Below, in pieces: positions 34,223-46,985 of a stretch of DNA of 64,000 nucleotides (positions within the stretch are counted from its first letter, which is position 1; the number at the start of each line of letters is the position of its first letter). The notes below the pieces were generated by a model, which did no database searches, was not told the DNA's origin, and saw only the letters and a list, made by a program, of their open reading frames with translations. Source of the stretch: Haliclona indistincta (Eukaryota; Porifera; Demospongiae; Haplosclerida; Chalinidae). A program made the position numbers and the translations under genes. The DNA lies in contig OZ024787.1 of assembly GCA_964017065.1 (NCBI GenBank), positions 8,851,899-8,915,898 on the forward strand, given 5' to 3'.

Positions 34223-35884
34223 CAGGCGAACCGCTAGTGACCTGAATTACGCTCACACGCAATGTTTTATTTGCACTCTATTTAACGCACCCCAGCGAAC
34301 AAGAACGCTGCAGTAAACTTAAAACAGCTTACTACTCTTAACGCACGCTATATTTCTCAAAATAAAATTACATTGCTTTATAGCTCTACTTGTTGTGGTC
34401 TTTTAAAAGAATGTCTTGTGAAAAACAATTCAGTAATGACAAAAATACAATGCAAAATATACTAGTAACCGTATTTTACAAAACAGTTGCACGTTGCCGT
34501 TTTTGCAACTGTAACAGCTTTTTTTGCAGTCAGTTGTCTGAAGCCATTACTGAGCTAAGTAGTTTTGAAATTTTGTGGTTGTCCTATACAAACTCAGGTA
34601 TTTTCATCGATTATGGTTTATTGTACTATAAATGAACTATGCATGGAGTCTGGGAGCCACAGTGAGCCATGCCATATCACCATCCCAGCAGATCTTGTGG
34701 ACCATGTCACATCTGTGGTAAACTATGATCACTTTGAGGCTTTAGATGTAGAAAAAAGCAATTTCTTCAGCGCTACATCAGCAATATTCCTGACGATAGT
34801 TGCATCTGTCGAGCTCATCAGTTAGAGACTAAGCGTCACTTGGATGACTTAGAATAATGTTCCTACATAGAAAAAGAGAACCACATGTACCCGGACTAGT
34901 AATAGCCTTAACTGCACCTACCCTAAGTGTACAGAAACTTCACTAACAGGCAGGGTCATTGTGCCTTCACCAGAGAGGAGAGGTTTGTTTTGTGAAGCAA
35001 GAAAATATAATGGAAGTAAGAAAATGGAAGATCATGTGGTGCTGGATGTGAGTGCAGAGGTTGCAAGAATTGACTTTAGAGACTGAGAATGATGAGCAAG
35101 AGGAATATGACGAGCAAGAGGAAGATATTGAGCAATTAAGAGGAATATGATGAACAAGAAGATGATGAGCAAGAGGAAGACTATGAACTGAATAGAAACA
35201 GAAATAGTAGAGACAATGGATGACAGCAACATTAATTTTGCATTTCTCTATTTTGAACACTGTCCTACGTACGGACACTCATCACACTACAATGTGTATT
35301 TCTCTATTTTGAACACTCTGTCTATATTATAGTACTAGTACTATGGACACTCATCACACTACAATGTGTATTTCTCTATTTTGAACACTCTGTCTATATT
35401 ATAGTACTAGTACTATGGGCACTCACCACACAATGTGTATTATGCTATCTAAGCTCAATTAGCCTCACAAACGAGGTGCACACTTTCGTTTTTGCATGTC
35501 TGTACAGTCATAAATAACACCAAATTGTAGCTAATACCCTGCTCTACACATTGGGTAGCTTACCAGGTGTGTCCGCTATACCTAATGGAAGTGAGACACT
35601 CTGAAAGGCGTCATCCACAGTATGTAAACATCGAGTGAGCGTACTTTGGATTCCTATGTGCCGCCTATGCAAAGCGCTACTGCCGTCATATTTAATAGAA
35701 CAAAGTAGTTGCTATTTTTAATCATACAAAACGGTCTTTCAGCGAACCAGTAGGCCTGTGTGAGACACCCAAGGACAGAGTTCGCAAGTGACTGGCTTTC
35801 ATGTTTCCATCTCGTCAACGTCAGGTACCGCCCACTTCCGTTGCAAATAAATTTACATGATTTTGGTCACTGGCGGTTTGCCTG
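34223..35884. mobile_element. 1.66 kb TIR element in 5'UTR of family copy 2
   Basis: Ends CAGGCGAACCGCTAGTGACC and the inverted CAGGCAAACCGCCAGTGACC, flanked by TGCA duplications. The interior has a 73-bp tandem repeat (35250-35420), an Asp/Glu-encoding GATGATGAGCAAGAGGAAG-type stretch near 35085-35180, and short open frames (34390-34635 and 34565-34825) with no match I recognise. No transposase, so probably non-autonomous. Four-base duplications with CAGG ends do not let me name a superfamily. Confidence 0.8.
35250..35420. repeat. 73 bp tandem repeat, about 2.3 units
   Basis: Units contain TTTCTCTATTTTGAACACT followed by ATAGTACTAGTACTATGG. The inner ATAGTACTAGTACTAT is a palindrome. Confidence 0.85.
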
Positions 35885-35915
35885 TGCAGTGACTAAAACA
35901 CACTAAGATTCGCGT

Positions 35916-35924
35916 TTATTTATA
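35916..35924 (-). promoter_or_regulatory. Stranded TATA box of family copy 2
   Basis: Same TATAAATAA block as the other copies, now about 1.78 kb from the start codon because of the insertion at 34223-35884. Confidence 0.65.
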
Positions 35925-37686
35925 CAGCGTATCTTACATTTACCACGCCCACTTGCGTAGGAAGTGAAGTGGTCCCGCGCAAGCCAGAAATTTATGAAGT
36001 GTACATGTAGACGACACTCAGCGGGAGCGTATCCAGAATTTTGTGCAAGGGGGTGTGAAGCTCATCAATATTCAGTTTTCACTGTTATCATAGTCTTGCA
36101 TACCGTCATGTGGTTAGTGAAAAAAACAAATGCATGCGAATTCAGCAGATTCATGCCTTAATATGGGGACGAGGCTACCAAAGACTCTGGCTTGTTAATC
36201 TGCAAAACGCTAAGCATAGTCGCTGTACTAATTTTTACTAAATAGAGTGTGCGAATATCTAGCCCAGATCATGGAATACATCAGTGCGGCGAAAAATGTG
36301 TTTGCCGGGAGTCATGAAGCCGTCACGAATTTTCTCAGTGCCCATGTTCATGAAGATACGGTGAAATTTGCACTGAAGCCATAGAAATACAGTAAATTCT
36401 AACCCTGGGCTGCAACTGGCTTTGTGATGCATATTTAAACCCATGTAAAATTTTGGCTACATTCTGGTACTAAAATACTAGTGATCAGTTGTACTAGTGT
36501 TCCGCCAGTATAATAGTGTCAGCCGTGGTATTCAGCCTATCAGTTGATTGTATAGAACTGTAAAATTAGTGCTGCATTGTCAACTTTTTGATCATGTTTT
36601 CAATTAAAATCACAAGAGTAATTTTCAGCTCACAAGGTTTTTAGTAAATACCGTTAAATCATGCACAAAGGCTGCAATGCATGAATGCTAGCTCATTTGA
36701 AACTAAACTGAATTCAATGCGGGCCATAGGAATAAAACAATTCAACAGTTGTGGGTCAACTTATCTCAAATTACAGTTTATGTATAGCTGTACTGCTCTT
36801 GTCAGCCACTATCAGATGCCACACAAAGAATCATGAAGGAAGTAATAATTAACAAGGAAGTCAAGCACTGGTGTGGAAACAGAATCCATATCCAAAGAAT
36901 CCTATAATAATTATTATGAGGTGTGGATGCGGACAGGGCATGAGACTATATATATATATATAATAACTTGTATCTTTCGTCAGGCACTAATGTATATGGT
37001 GCAGTGCCTTAACTACTAACAAAGAAGGAAGGAACTAACAAGGAAATCATGCATGGTACATGACGTTATGCAAAACCAAATTTCTCTGCAAGATCAGAGT
37101 GCAGAGAAAATAATTTAATAATTGTTCAGTTTTCTTAGGCTATGCATCATTGCAATTTGTCCTTGCTAGCTCAGTGAAACATTGTAACTTTGCAACTTAA
37201 CGTAAACGTTTTGACACCTGCATTAGAATTATTCATCTCATGGTGTATTCAGTGCTATATATAGGCACCATGAAGCTTTCACACCTTAGTTATTATACTC
37301 AATACAACAAACTGGCTGTAAACCTAGTGTAAATGCTATTCTTTACTTTACAAGGATCAACATGCAGCACTTAGAAATTCAAGTGAAGATTACTAGGTCA
37401 ATAATAATAATATCAAATTGCACTCTACATGTATAGTCTCTATGTAACTTTCTAGCTTTTGTCAGGCAATATCAGTGCGTTGTCTTAATAATGCACAGTG
37501 TAGTTCCATAGCTACTAACAAAGAATGAAGGAACTCACAAGGAAACCGAACTGATCAAAGAATAGGATGAGGTGAGAGGATGATATCATGATATTAATGC
37601 AGACGCATGAATTCCATTCTTGAATGAGAGTATGTACACCTGTATGTACTGAAGACAGATTATGTACTGCATGAACTAACCTCCCA

Positions 37687-37994
37687 GGCGCGTATGCACG
37701 ATAGGTTTCCAGGGTTTCCGGAAACCCCCCTTGTAGCCCCACTTACTTAGTATTCATGAGTATTCATAGTAAATTAGCTAGCTAAACCATGTGCCCTTAT
37801 CTGAAGCAGCTGGTTTATATGAGCTATTACAGCCAGAACAGCTATCCAAGTGCGCAGCAAGTATAATTTTATACGCGTACATATCATACGATCACGTGTA
37901 ATCTATGAAGCTCATGAATATTAATTAGCAAAATTTTTCGCGCGCTCCGCGCGCGATTTCGAAACCCCCCTTTATATTTCCTGGCTACGCCACT
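37687..37994. mobile_element. ~310 bp MITE with CCTCC duplication
   Basis: Present here and absent from the parallel position near 43110 in R6. Flanked by CCTCC on both sides. The right end reads inward as CAGTGGCGTAGCCAGG and the left starts CAGGCGCGTATGCACG. The interior has a GC palindrome (CGCGCGCTCCGCGCGCG) and C6 tracts. Confidence 0.75.
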
Positions 37995-38355
37995 GCCTCC
38001 AAGGTACAATAGCTGTTAGAACATTGCTGTTCAAGACGTGAGATATTGAGAAGTACATGTTTGATCTTCCAAATTGAGCGGGCAATATTTTGCACTGTGA
38101 TTTTTATCTCAAATTTAACTGGGCCAGCTATGGACTTTGCCAAGCTGCTAGAATAGGCAAAAATTTGTGAACGGAAGTCTACGCTACATAGCTGATCAAT
38201 AAAGGTTTGATAATTATAGTATAGGCTTCATGCAGTCAGGTATTCTTGTCTAGGCAACTCTATTTATAATCATTCTGGTAACTTAGCAACCTCTATACCA
38301 ATAAGCTTGTGATCTTATCTTATCAACTTTTTATGACCATTTTGGAATGAGGAAC

Positions 38356-38595
38356 CAATAAAGCACCAAAGGTGCAGATGCCTCGGTGCAGTAGCATGTA
38401 TGCTAGCATGCAATTAGCAGATGCATTATGACAGCACGTATGCATGAATGCAGTAGATCCATGGAAGCATCAAAACAGTGTCATAGAAGCATGCAATGCA
38501 AGCTACAGTAGAAGTGACCAGCAGATCCATGGAACATGCAGGCAAGCAGCAGATCATAGCAACAGTGCTATGGAAGCACAGGCTAGTAGCAGCTA

Positions 38596-38630
<35 letters not shown>

Positions 38631-39157
38631 GCAAGCAGCAGATCATAGCAACAGTTCTATGGAAGCGCAGGCTAGTGGCAGCTATCCAGCAACTGTACAA
38701 ACTGTTGTACAAAAGTTGTATTGAAGCCAAACAGAATAATGTAGCTAGGCGTGACTGTAACTGCTCTGCTCGCTCTGGCTCACCTGTCGAGCAGCTAAGT
38801 GAACTCAAACAAGCTTTCGCTCGCTAGTTTCACTGCTGCCAATGGAGTCGCGCGAGCTGTACTATCACAGATCAAGCCTTCAAGTTGCACTGTAGCCATC
38901 TGTAGACAGTTTTGTCTATGAAGTAGGCCCGAGCGCTCAAGACGGCTGTTTAGGTTAGCAAATCACGCCATAACTTCAAAACAATGGCTTTAATAGCAAA
39001 TCTGTCAAATTTGATTTTCATAAACTATCGAGATCTACCTGTATTGCAAGTTTCAGCGCTTAGTAGCAAGCGGTTGCTGAGATACGCATTGCGGACACAC
39101 ACACACACAAACGAACAGACTACTGTATGCCTCGTGGCTCCGCCCACACCTCGGCAT
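38356..39157. mobile_element. ~800 bp insertion with CAG tract, unclassified
   Basis: Absent from R6 (near 43458) and the other R units. Includes a ~75 bp tandem duplication (38540-38690) with a CAG run of about ten units (38598-38627), and ends near a CA dinucleotide run (39096-39109) followed by CTCCGCCCACACCTCGGCAT. The poly-Ala open frame across it derives from the repeat. Confidence 0.6.
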
Positions 39158-40578
39158 AACAAGGAAATTAACCAACACTGGATGGCCAGAATAATAAACT
39201 GATGACAGCAAGAAGAGGGTTAAATCTGCTTAAACATGCATGTACTATAGGCAAGCCTAGGACATGTCTTTCATTACACATGCTTGCTTGTGGTTGTATA
39301 ATTGTCATCACCATGCAAAGTTCTAGAACCAATGTGCATGCATGGCTATCACAGATTGATAACGTACAAGGAAGACCAGGTGTATAAAACAAAGCAGCTG
39401 CACTGAAACTAGTGAGATCATAATCTCTGCTAAACAGGTTCTCAATTGACTCCTGCATCTTTCAATTAGGCAAGTCTTTACTTACAGTTCTAATAAAACT
39501 TTCTGTCACTCCTACTCCTAGATCTAAAATCATCAATGACAGTGCCGTGCCGTCTCAACCGTGACAATCACAGAATTAAATATCAATCAAGGAATGTGGA
39601 TACAAGAGTATACCCAGTACATGCACATTCTGCTTCAAGATGAAGCCTTAGCAGAGGTGATTGCAGAGGTGATAACAAACTGTATTATCAGCTTCATGTA
39701 GTTGATATATACTATCTTCATGCATGTCTTAGTTATTATGACATCAAGTTTTGTTTTAGTGCATAATAATTACATGCATAGAAATGCATGGTCTATTGTA
39801 TTGCACATCATTGAAATGATCTACCTTCTAGAGAGAGAAAAATAGGAAGGAGTGAGAGTTGTGAGTTTACCTCACCAGGAAACTAAAGTGTCGCCCTTAT
39901 TAATTTTATCCTATAGAAACCTACATAGCCTTATGGTTGCCATGGTACAAGTCAGTTACACCATGCCTACCGGTGGTGTATCATCATATACTCAGCAATA
40001 ACCATTAATCCCTGGGCTATGCCCGCTTGGTTTACACTGTGGGCTAGTGATAGCTTTCTTCATTGCTAATCTATCATCCCAAACTCCTTTTCATGACAAA
40101 CTCCCGAAAACCCTTTTGATCCCGAGGTTATATCGCGCGGCATACCGAAGTGCCACGGGTTAACCATTTTGTAGCACTGGATGCTCGAGAACGCTGTTCT
40201 TCTGGTTACTAAACGAAGCTCAAGATAGTATATCCTCTATGAAATGCACCGGAGGCGAATGACAGCGCGTTTCTGAAAGACGTCAGTCGGTCAGTGTAAT
40301 CTTGCGTGCCGCATTATCGATGACGCCGTCATGTTGCTACTTTGTTCTTTTGTGACGTCACTTGCTGAAAATACTTGTATTGCCCCATAGTATGGTATAC
40401 TAACCACTGAGCGGTGCCTTTGATCCTGGGCTACATTAAGCATTAAGTCAGTAGACGCCGAAGTAATGGCATCTCTAAAAAATTTATTATACTGCATGTC
40501 TGCATGTAGTATACACAACTTCAGTGCCTAAAGAATTAGACCTAACTACATAAAAAGTTTTGTCCAGAATAAAATTAA

Positions 40579-41271
40579 TTAGTCACTTTCGTCTTCAATA
40601 TAATTCTCGTCGTCATTTTCTTCACTTTTCAATGCTTTCATCCTTTGTTGAAACTTACCAACCTTTTCCAGAATCATCATTGCTCTTTCAATCATTTCAA
40701 ATTCATTGTTGTGGCCTCCACTGAGCCTGGCTTGTCGTGTTATAGCCCAACTGAGCACTTGAGGGTCAGTTTTAGAGACATCTATGACACGCTGGATCAT
40801 TAGAATACCAACGGCACCTTCAACTTGCTCGATGACTCCTTCTGAGGAAAAGTTCCATCGGTAACAGTAAGTGTCGCAACGAATGAGTGCATTGTCGGTC
40901 CACACAATTAGCATCGAGCTACTTTGATACTCTCCCATTGAAGAGTTTCCTAGCACGGTTTTAACGCTCATGGACACCAGTTTGCTGAATCCAGACATAA
41001 ACGATCCCTGGAAAAAATCGTCGATTGCAGTTTCAAGATCGCCCGAGCCTTTCTCTTGCATGACAACGTTCACCTGCTTGAACGCTTGTACCACGGTCCC
41101 ACTGTGTATCTTTTGGTCACCCCTCCGTCCAGCTATAACAAGAGACTGCTGCTTATCTAAGTTTCCCTGGACCATTTTTTCTAAAATCTGCAATCTTTCT
41201 TCCATCTTTCGCCTGATATCCTCGTTTGCACTTTTTAACTCATCTCGGATTTTGGTTACAGCCTGACCCAT
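40579..41271 (-). CDS. Unrecognised intronless family, copy 3 (230 aa)
   Basis: Intact member of the family described at 28572-29264. It differs by a few substitutions (VVQAFKQ and MQEKGSG) and an acidic tail ENDDENYIEDESD. It is closest to copy 4; the two are almost identical, suggesting recent duplication or gene conversion. The MGxxxT start and TATA-bearing upstream block are present. The 3' flank shares the conserved ATTAGACCTAACTA block with the other units. Confidence 0.85.
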   Translation of the reverse strand: MGQAVTKIRDELKSANEDIRRKMEERLQILEKMVQGNLDKQQSLVIAGRRGDQKIHSGTVVQAFKQVNVVMQEKGSGDLETAIDDFFQGSFMSGFSKLVSMSVKTVLGNSSMGEYQSSSMLIVWTDNALIRCDTYCYRWNFSSEGVIEQVEGAVGILMIQRVIDVSKTDPQVLSWAITRQARLSGGHNNEFEMIERAMMILEKVGKFQQRMKALKSEENDDENYIEDESD

Positions 41272-41388
41272 GTCCGTTTGTATAGCTTGAGAAATACGGG
41301 TCTAAGAAACACTGTCAAAGCAGCTGGCTCAGTAAGTCTATAAAGAAAACCACTGACTGCAGTGACTGAAACACACTAAGATTCGCGG

Positions 41389-41397
41389 TTATTTATA
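41389..41397 (-). promoter_or_regulatory. TATA box (TATAAATAA), copy 3
   Basis: Same spacing and flanks as copy 1, 118-126 bases before the ATG. Confidence 0.7.
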
Positions 41398-41899
41398 CAG
41401 CGTATCTACATTTACCACGCCCACTTGCGTAGGAAATCCCGCGCAAGCCATAAAGTGTAGACACTCAGCAGGAGCGTATCCAGGATTTTGTGCAAGGGGG
41501 TGTGAAGCTCATCAATACTCAACTTTCACTGTTATCATAGTCTTGCATACTGTCATGTGGTTAGTGAAAAAACTAATGCAGCGTGCTCCTCGCATATAGG
41601 CCAAAGACTCCGGCTTGTTAATATGCGAAGCGCTCAGCACTCTAAACTCCACGAACGCAGTCGCTGTACTAATGTTTACTAAATTAATAGAATGGCTTAA
41701 TTGGTGTGTGTGTGAATATGTAGCCCAGACTATCATGGAATACATACGAAATGTGTCGTGGTTTGCAGGGAGTCATGAAGTCGTCACGAATTTTCTCAGT
41801 GCCCATGCATGTTCATAAAAATACGGTGTGATTTGCACTGAAGCCTAGAAAATGCAGTAAATTCTAACCCTGGGCTACTAAAGCTTTGTGATGCATATT

Positions 41900-44040
41900 C
41901 AACTGAACCCATGTAAAATTTTGGCTACATTCCGACACTAAAATACTAGTTTCAGTTGTACTCTTGCCAGTATAATAGTGTCAGCCGTGGTGTTCAACCA
42001 ATCAGTTGATTGTAAAACTGTAAAATACGCAGTGCCACATTGTGAACTTCTTAATCATGTTTCAATTAAAATCAAACTGACTTATTTCAGCTCACAAGCC
42101 TGTTTTAGTAAAATACCGTTAAATCACAAAAGCTGCCATGAATGCTCATTTGAAACTAAACTGAATTCAATGGCCATAGGAATGAAACAATTCAACAGTT
42201 GTGGGTCAACTTATCTCAAATTACAGTTTATTACTCTTGCCGGTCAGCCACTATCAGATGTCACACAAAGAATGAAGGAACTAATAAATTATTATTAACA
42301 AGGAAATCAACCACTGGTGTGAAAACAGAATCCCATCCAAAGAATCCTATAATCATTATTATGAGGTGTGGATGCGGACAGGGCATAAGACTATAATAAC
42401 TTTGTATCTTTCGTCAGGCACTGACTAATGACGGTACAGTGCAGTGCTAACAAAGAATGCAGGAACTAACAAGGAAATCATGCATGCATGGTACATGACG
42501 TTATGCTAAACCAAATTTCTCTGCAAGATCAGAGTGCAGAGAAAAATAATTAATTTTTCAGTTTTCTTAGGCTATGCATCAATGCAATTTGTCCTTGCTA
42601 CCTTTTGTAACTTTGCAACTTAACGTAAAAGTTTGACACCTGCATTAGAATTATTCAAGTCATGGTGTATTCAGTGCCACCATGAAGCTTTCACACCTTA
42701 ATTTATTATACACAAAGTTACAAACTGGCTGTAAACCTATAGTGTAAAATTAATGCTATACTGAAATTCACTTTTATTACTTTACAAGGATCAACATGCA
42801 GCACTTAGAAATTCAAGTGAAGATTACTAGGTCAATATAATAATCTCAAATTGCACTCTATAGTCTCTATGTAACTTTGTAGCTTTTGTCAGGCAATACC
42901 AGTACGTTAATTGTCTTAATAATGTACAGTGTAGTTCCATAGCTACTAACAAAGAATGAAGGAACTAACAAGGAAACCGAACTGATCAAAGAATAGGGTG
43001 AGGTGGGAGGATGATATCATGATATTAATGCAGACGTATGAATTCCATTCTTGAATGAGAGTATGTACACCTGTATGTACTGAAGACAGATTATGTACTG
43101 CATGAACTAACCTCCAAGGTACAATAGCTGTTAGAACACTGCTGTTCAAGACATGAGCTATTGAGAAGTACATGTTTGATCTTCCAAATTGAGCAGGCAA
43201 TATTTTGCACTGTGATTTGTATCTCAAATTTAACTGGGCCAGCTATGCACTTTACCAAGCTGCTAGAATAGGCTCAAACTAGCAAAAAATTGTGAACAGA
43301 AATCTGCTGATCAATAAAAGTTTGAGTATAGGCTTCATGCAGTCAGACATTCTTGTCTTGGCAACTCTATTTATAATCTGGTAACTTAGCAACCTCTATA
43401 TCAATAAGCTTGTGATCTTATCATATCAACTTTCTTATGACCATTTTGGAATGAGGAACTAACAAGGAAATAAACCAACTACACTGGATGGCCAGAATAA
43501 TAAACTAATGACAGCAAGAAGAGGGTTAATTCTGCTTAAACATGTCCTAGGCAAGCCTAGGACATGTCTTTCATTAGACATGCTTGCTCGTGGTTGTATA
43601 ATTTTCATCACCATGCAAAGTTCTAGAACCAATGTGCATGCATGGCTATCACAGATTGATAACGTACAAGGAAGACCCGGTGTATAAAACAAAGCAGCTG
43701 CACTGAAACTAGTGAGATCATAATCTCTGCTAAACAGGTTCTCAATTGACTCCATCTTACAATTAGGCAAGTCTTTACTTACAGTTCTAATAAAACTTTC
43801 TTTCACTCCTAGATCTAAAATCATCAATGACTGTGCCATCTCAACCGTAACAATCACAGAATTTAATATCAATGAGGGAATTTGGACACAATATTACCCA
43901 CATTGACCTCAAGATGAAGCCTTAGCAGAGGTGATTGCATGCAATGAATCACTGTATTATCAGCTTCATATGTAGTTGCTATACTATCTTCATGCTTGTC
44001 TTAGTTATTATGACATTAAGATTTGTTTTAGTGTACCTCA
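41900..44040. repeat. R-unit copy R6
   Basis: The cleanest R copy for comparison. It includes the TATA-like TGTATAAAAC (43681) and a decayed exon (about 43812-43932) with an in-frame TGA. Useful as the empty-site reference for R5. Confidence 0.7.
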
Positions 44041-45371
44041 ATTAAAAAGATTTCTATCGAAATCAAAAGGATGTAGGGTTGTGAAATCTACCACTGGTCA
44101 ACAATGTAAACTAACAAGGAACAAGCATGAAATGGTAACACGATTGACTTGCTAACAGACCATAGATCCCTATATCAGTGGCTGCTGTGGTTGGCTATAG
44201 CTAGTTCGGCTAGTTGCTGTTGACTGACACCTGACGTGAATTCAGCTTGTGACAGCTTATGTACAGCCACTGATGTAGGGATCTATGGTCTGTTAGCAAG
44301 TCAATCGTGTTACCATTTCATGCTTGTTCCTTGTTAGTTTACATTGTTGACCAGTGGTAGATTTCACAACCCTACATCCTTTTGATTTCGATAGAAATCT
44401 TTTTAATTTTCTTGTTTGTGTCCTTTTTTCTTTTTCAGTGAAGTGCAGTTCAATATCATGCAATTACTGTGCCATCTTTGTTTCCACCATTGGTTTGGTT
44501 TTCCTGTTGTTGATGGCTTTTCTTTATTATTAACAATTTTAAACTTGTAGCTAAATAATTCTTATGCTGTAGATATCAGCTCGCCTACGCATGCATGAAT
44601 ACAGTGCATACGAGCCCCGCCTACACTTGTTTACGGCGGTTATTATTATCTGGCAAGGCAGAATGGTGATTCTGCGCTTGCTAGCTTACCGTTCTTCGAA
44701 GACTCCAGACAAATATGTGTTCTTCGTGATCTATACGGCGTGGCGATACTCAAGCTTGTGCTTGGTCACGTGCGCTAACCACAGCTTGGTCACGTGCGTA
44801 TTGCGCAATCACTATAATTGCCGAGCGCCTTAGCGCGAGGCATGTAATCGCGGAGTACTGTGTCGAAATTGTATGTTTGTATATATATATTTATGTATGT
44901 ATATATGTCACGCTTAGGAATGCAATCAGTCCATACGGCGAGGCCCATACTGTAGTATTGTATGCGAGGGCCACGAGGGCAGCTATTGCAAGGCCCCGGG
45001 ATTGCAAGTTCTTTCATAACTACTTGACGTTCTTTCATAACTCGACTACAAAATGGACGACTCGACGGTTCGCCTTCCCATCCCGCTTTCCATGCACCGC
45101 CCTCATCAGCGATACTGTGACTGATGCTGCAGCAAGAACCAGGGCTTTGGCGCGGGAGAGGAAGCGCAGACAGCGTGAATTTGAAGAGAGACACCACTGC
45201 TACTCGGTATAAACATAATCCCGCGCTGTATTTACTCTCCATTACAAATAATAGAGCAAACAGACTTTCACACCTTTCGAAAGGGCTAACAAAAGACTGT
45301 CTACAGAAACTGAAGAACATAGGTTATAGTTCTTGGTTCTTGACTCAATGCTAAGACATGTCTCTCTTATG

Positions 45372-45573
45372 ACTCCTCCTTTTTCCCGGACACTGTTAAA
45401 CAAATTACCTGCTGAGATTGTCTCCGCTCTATCCCTCTCTGTTTTCAAGAGAGATATTCGTGGCTATCTATCTAATTTAATCTATTAAATTATGTTGTTT
45501 GTCTTTCTTTTGGGTGGTACCCTTGTAGCTTTTTTGCTACTGGTACAGCCATGCAAAATTGTCATAGAAAAAA
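45372..45573 (+). pseudogene. 3' tail of a non-LTR retrotransposon
   Basis: 38 codons of an RT C-terminus (LLNKLPAEIVSALSLSVFKR) to TAA at 45486-45488. A 3'UTR follows with the GTACCCTTGTAGC and GCTACTGGTAC motifs shared with the intact element at 26530-26560, and a short A run. Upstream (44900-45370) is unrecognised sequence with an Arg/Lys-rich frame (RERKRRQREFEERH). Confidence 0.75.
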
Positions 45574-45910
45574 AGTGGCATACTAGCAGCAACTTCTGAC
45601 TCCAAAGGATTCAGGAAGGATTCAAGGAAAAGTCGTGATGGTTTTAGTTAATTATCAATGAAAGATAGATAATTATTATTATTACTGAATGAATTTTATT
45701 TCTGTGCGAGGCAAATACATGCTGTAAGTATACCTAGTTATTAATGGCGTCTAACACTTAGCTGACAATGGATCACGATCGAGAAGTCGCGGAATTTATA
45801 TCGCCGTTTCGCTAAAAACTAAGTTCAAAAGGCACCTGCCAGGATAATTTCACGACTGCTCGTGGGTGTTTTGGTCTCTTCACTGCTCGCATAAAGGCGC
45901 TAGGCGCGCT

Positions 45911-45911
<1 letters not shown>

Positions 45912-45987
<76 letters not shown>
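45912..45987. repeat. (GAAA)n microsatellite in E copy 3
   Basis: About 19 units, compared with about 50 in E copy 1. Confidence 0.95.
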
Positions 45988-45990
<3 letters not shown>

Positions 45991-46629
45991 GCAGAAAGAA
46001 GAAGAAAACGAAGATGACGAAACTCGATTTTCACCGTTTCCAGGTTCGTCACTTTAGTAACAATCTCGAGCAATCTCCTTGCTACTGTAAGATGGGGCAA
46101 CGCCAGATAGCAGATTTAAGTGTCTTTGGACGTATAAAATTCATCACCAGGCGAAATATCAGCGTTTGAACGCTAATACATTGTATGTAGCCGCCATCTT
46201 GTTTTCTCGTTCAACCCTACATAGGGAGACACTACCGTGCCTCCCTAATAATTACATGTATAGAAATGCATGGTCCATTGTATTGCACATCATTGAAATG
46301 ATTATCTACCTTCTAGAGAGAGAAAAATAGGAAGGAGTGAGAGTTGTGAGTTTACCTCACCAGGAAACTAAAGATTCGCCCTTATTACTATAGAAGCCTA
46401 CATGGCCTTATGGTTGCCATGGTACAAGTCAATTACACCATGCCTACCGGTGGTGCTTATCATCATATTATACTCAGCAATAACCATTAATCCATGGGCT
46501 ATGCTCTCTTGGTTTACACTGGCTGTGGGCTAGTGATAGCTTTCTTCATTGCTAATCTATCATCCCAAACTCCTTTTGATCCTGTTAGAAAATCCTTTTG
46601 ATCCCGAGTGTATATCGCGCGGCATACCG

Positions 46630-46985
46630 TACTGATAATCTCGTATACCGTACCATGGGCAATACGAGTATTTTCAGGAAGCGACGTCACATAGGAACAA
46701 TTTAGCAACAAGATGGCGTCGTCGAAAAATGCGGCACGCATGCAAGATTACACTGCCGGACGTCTTTCAGAAACGCGCTGCCATTCGCCTCCGGTGACTT
46801 CTATAGAGGATCTACTATCTTGAGCTTCGTTTAATAACCATAAGATCCTGTGCTACAAAATGGCCACGGGTTAACCATTTTGTAGCACAGGATCTTATGG
46901 TTATTAAACGAAGCTCAAGATCATTGTAGATCCTCTATAGAAGTCACCGGAGGCGAATGACAGCGCGTTTCTGAAAGACGTCCGG
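46630..46985. repeat. Large palindrome in S4 unit
   Basis: Inverted duplication of S-unit sequence centred near 46867 (GCTACAAAATGG / CCATTTTGTAGC). The inner arms are about 115 bases and nearly perfect. The left arm continues to 46630; its partner continues beyond the Ginger-like insertion at 49586-49715. It carries an inverted copy of the CRE and AAGATGGCG motifs. Confidence 0.8.

Larger units (their letters stand above)
36420..39840. repeat. R-unit copy R5 with two insertions
   Basis: Runs parallel to R6 (41900-44040) except for insertions at 37687-37994 and about 38356-39157. Contains a TATA-like box at about 39382 and a frameshifted exon copy near 39530-39660. Confidence 0.7.
44041..46246. 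mobile_element. Repeat element E, copy 3, with nested insertion
   Basis: Foldback arms at 44041-44190 and 44265-44420, then a body to 46246 ending GTGCCTCCCTAAT. It is interrupted at about 44820-45740 by sequence that includes a non-LTR retrotransposon tail. The GAAA tract is 45912-45987. It lies between R6 and S4. Confidence 0.75.

Noticed and set aside
38444..38827. 127-codon ORF with a poly-Ala tract
   Set aside because: It derives from a CAG run inside a 75-bp tandem duplication, with no conserved counterpart in other R units.
41978..42298. 106-codon ORF in R6 (and relatives at 8189, 20750 and 51463)
   Set aside because: The frame shifts between R copies, and the encoded strings overlap the repeat's non-coding landmarks.
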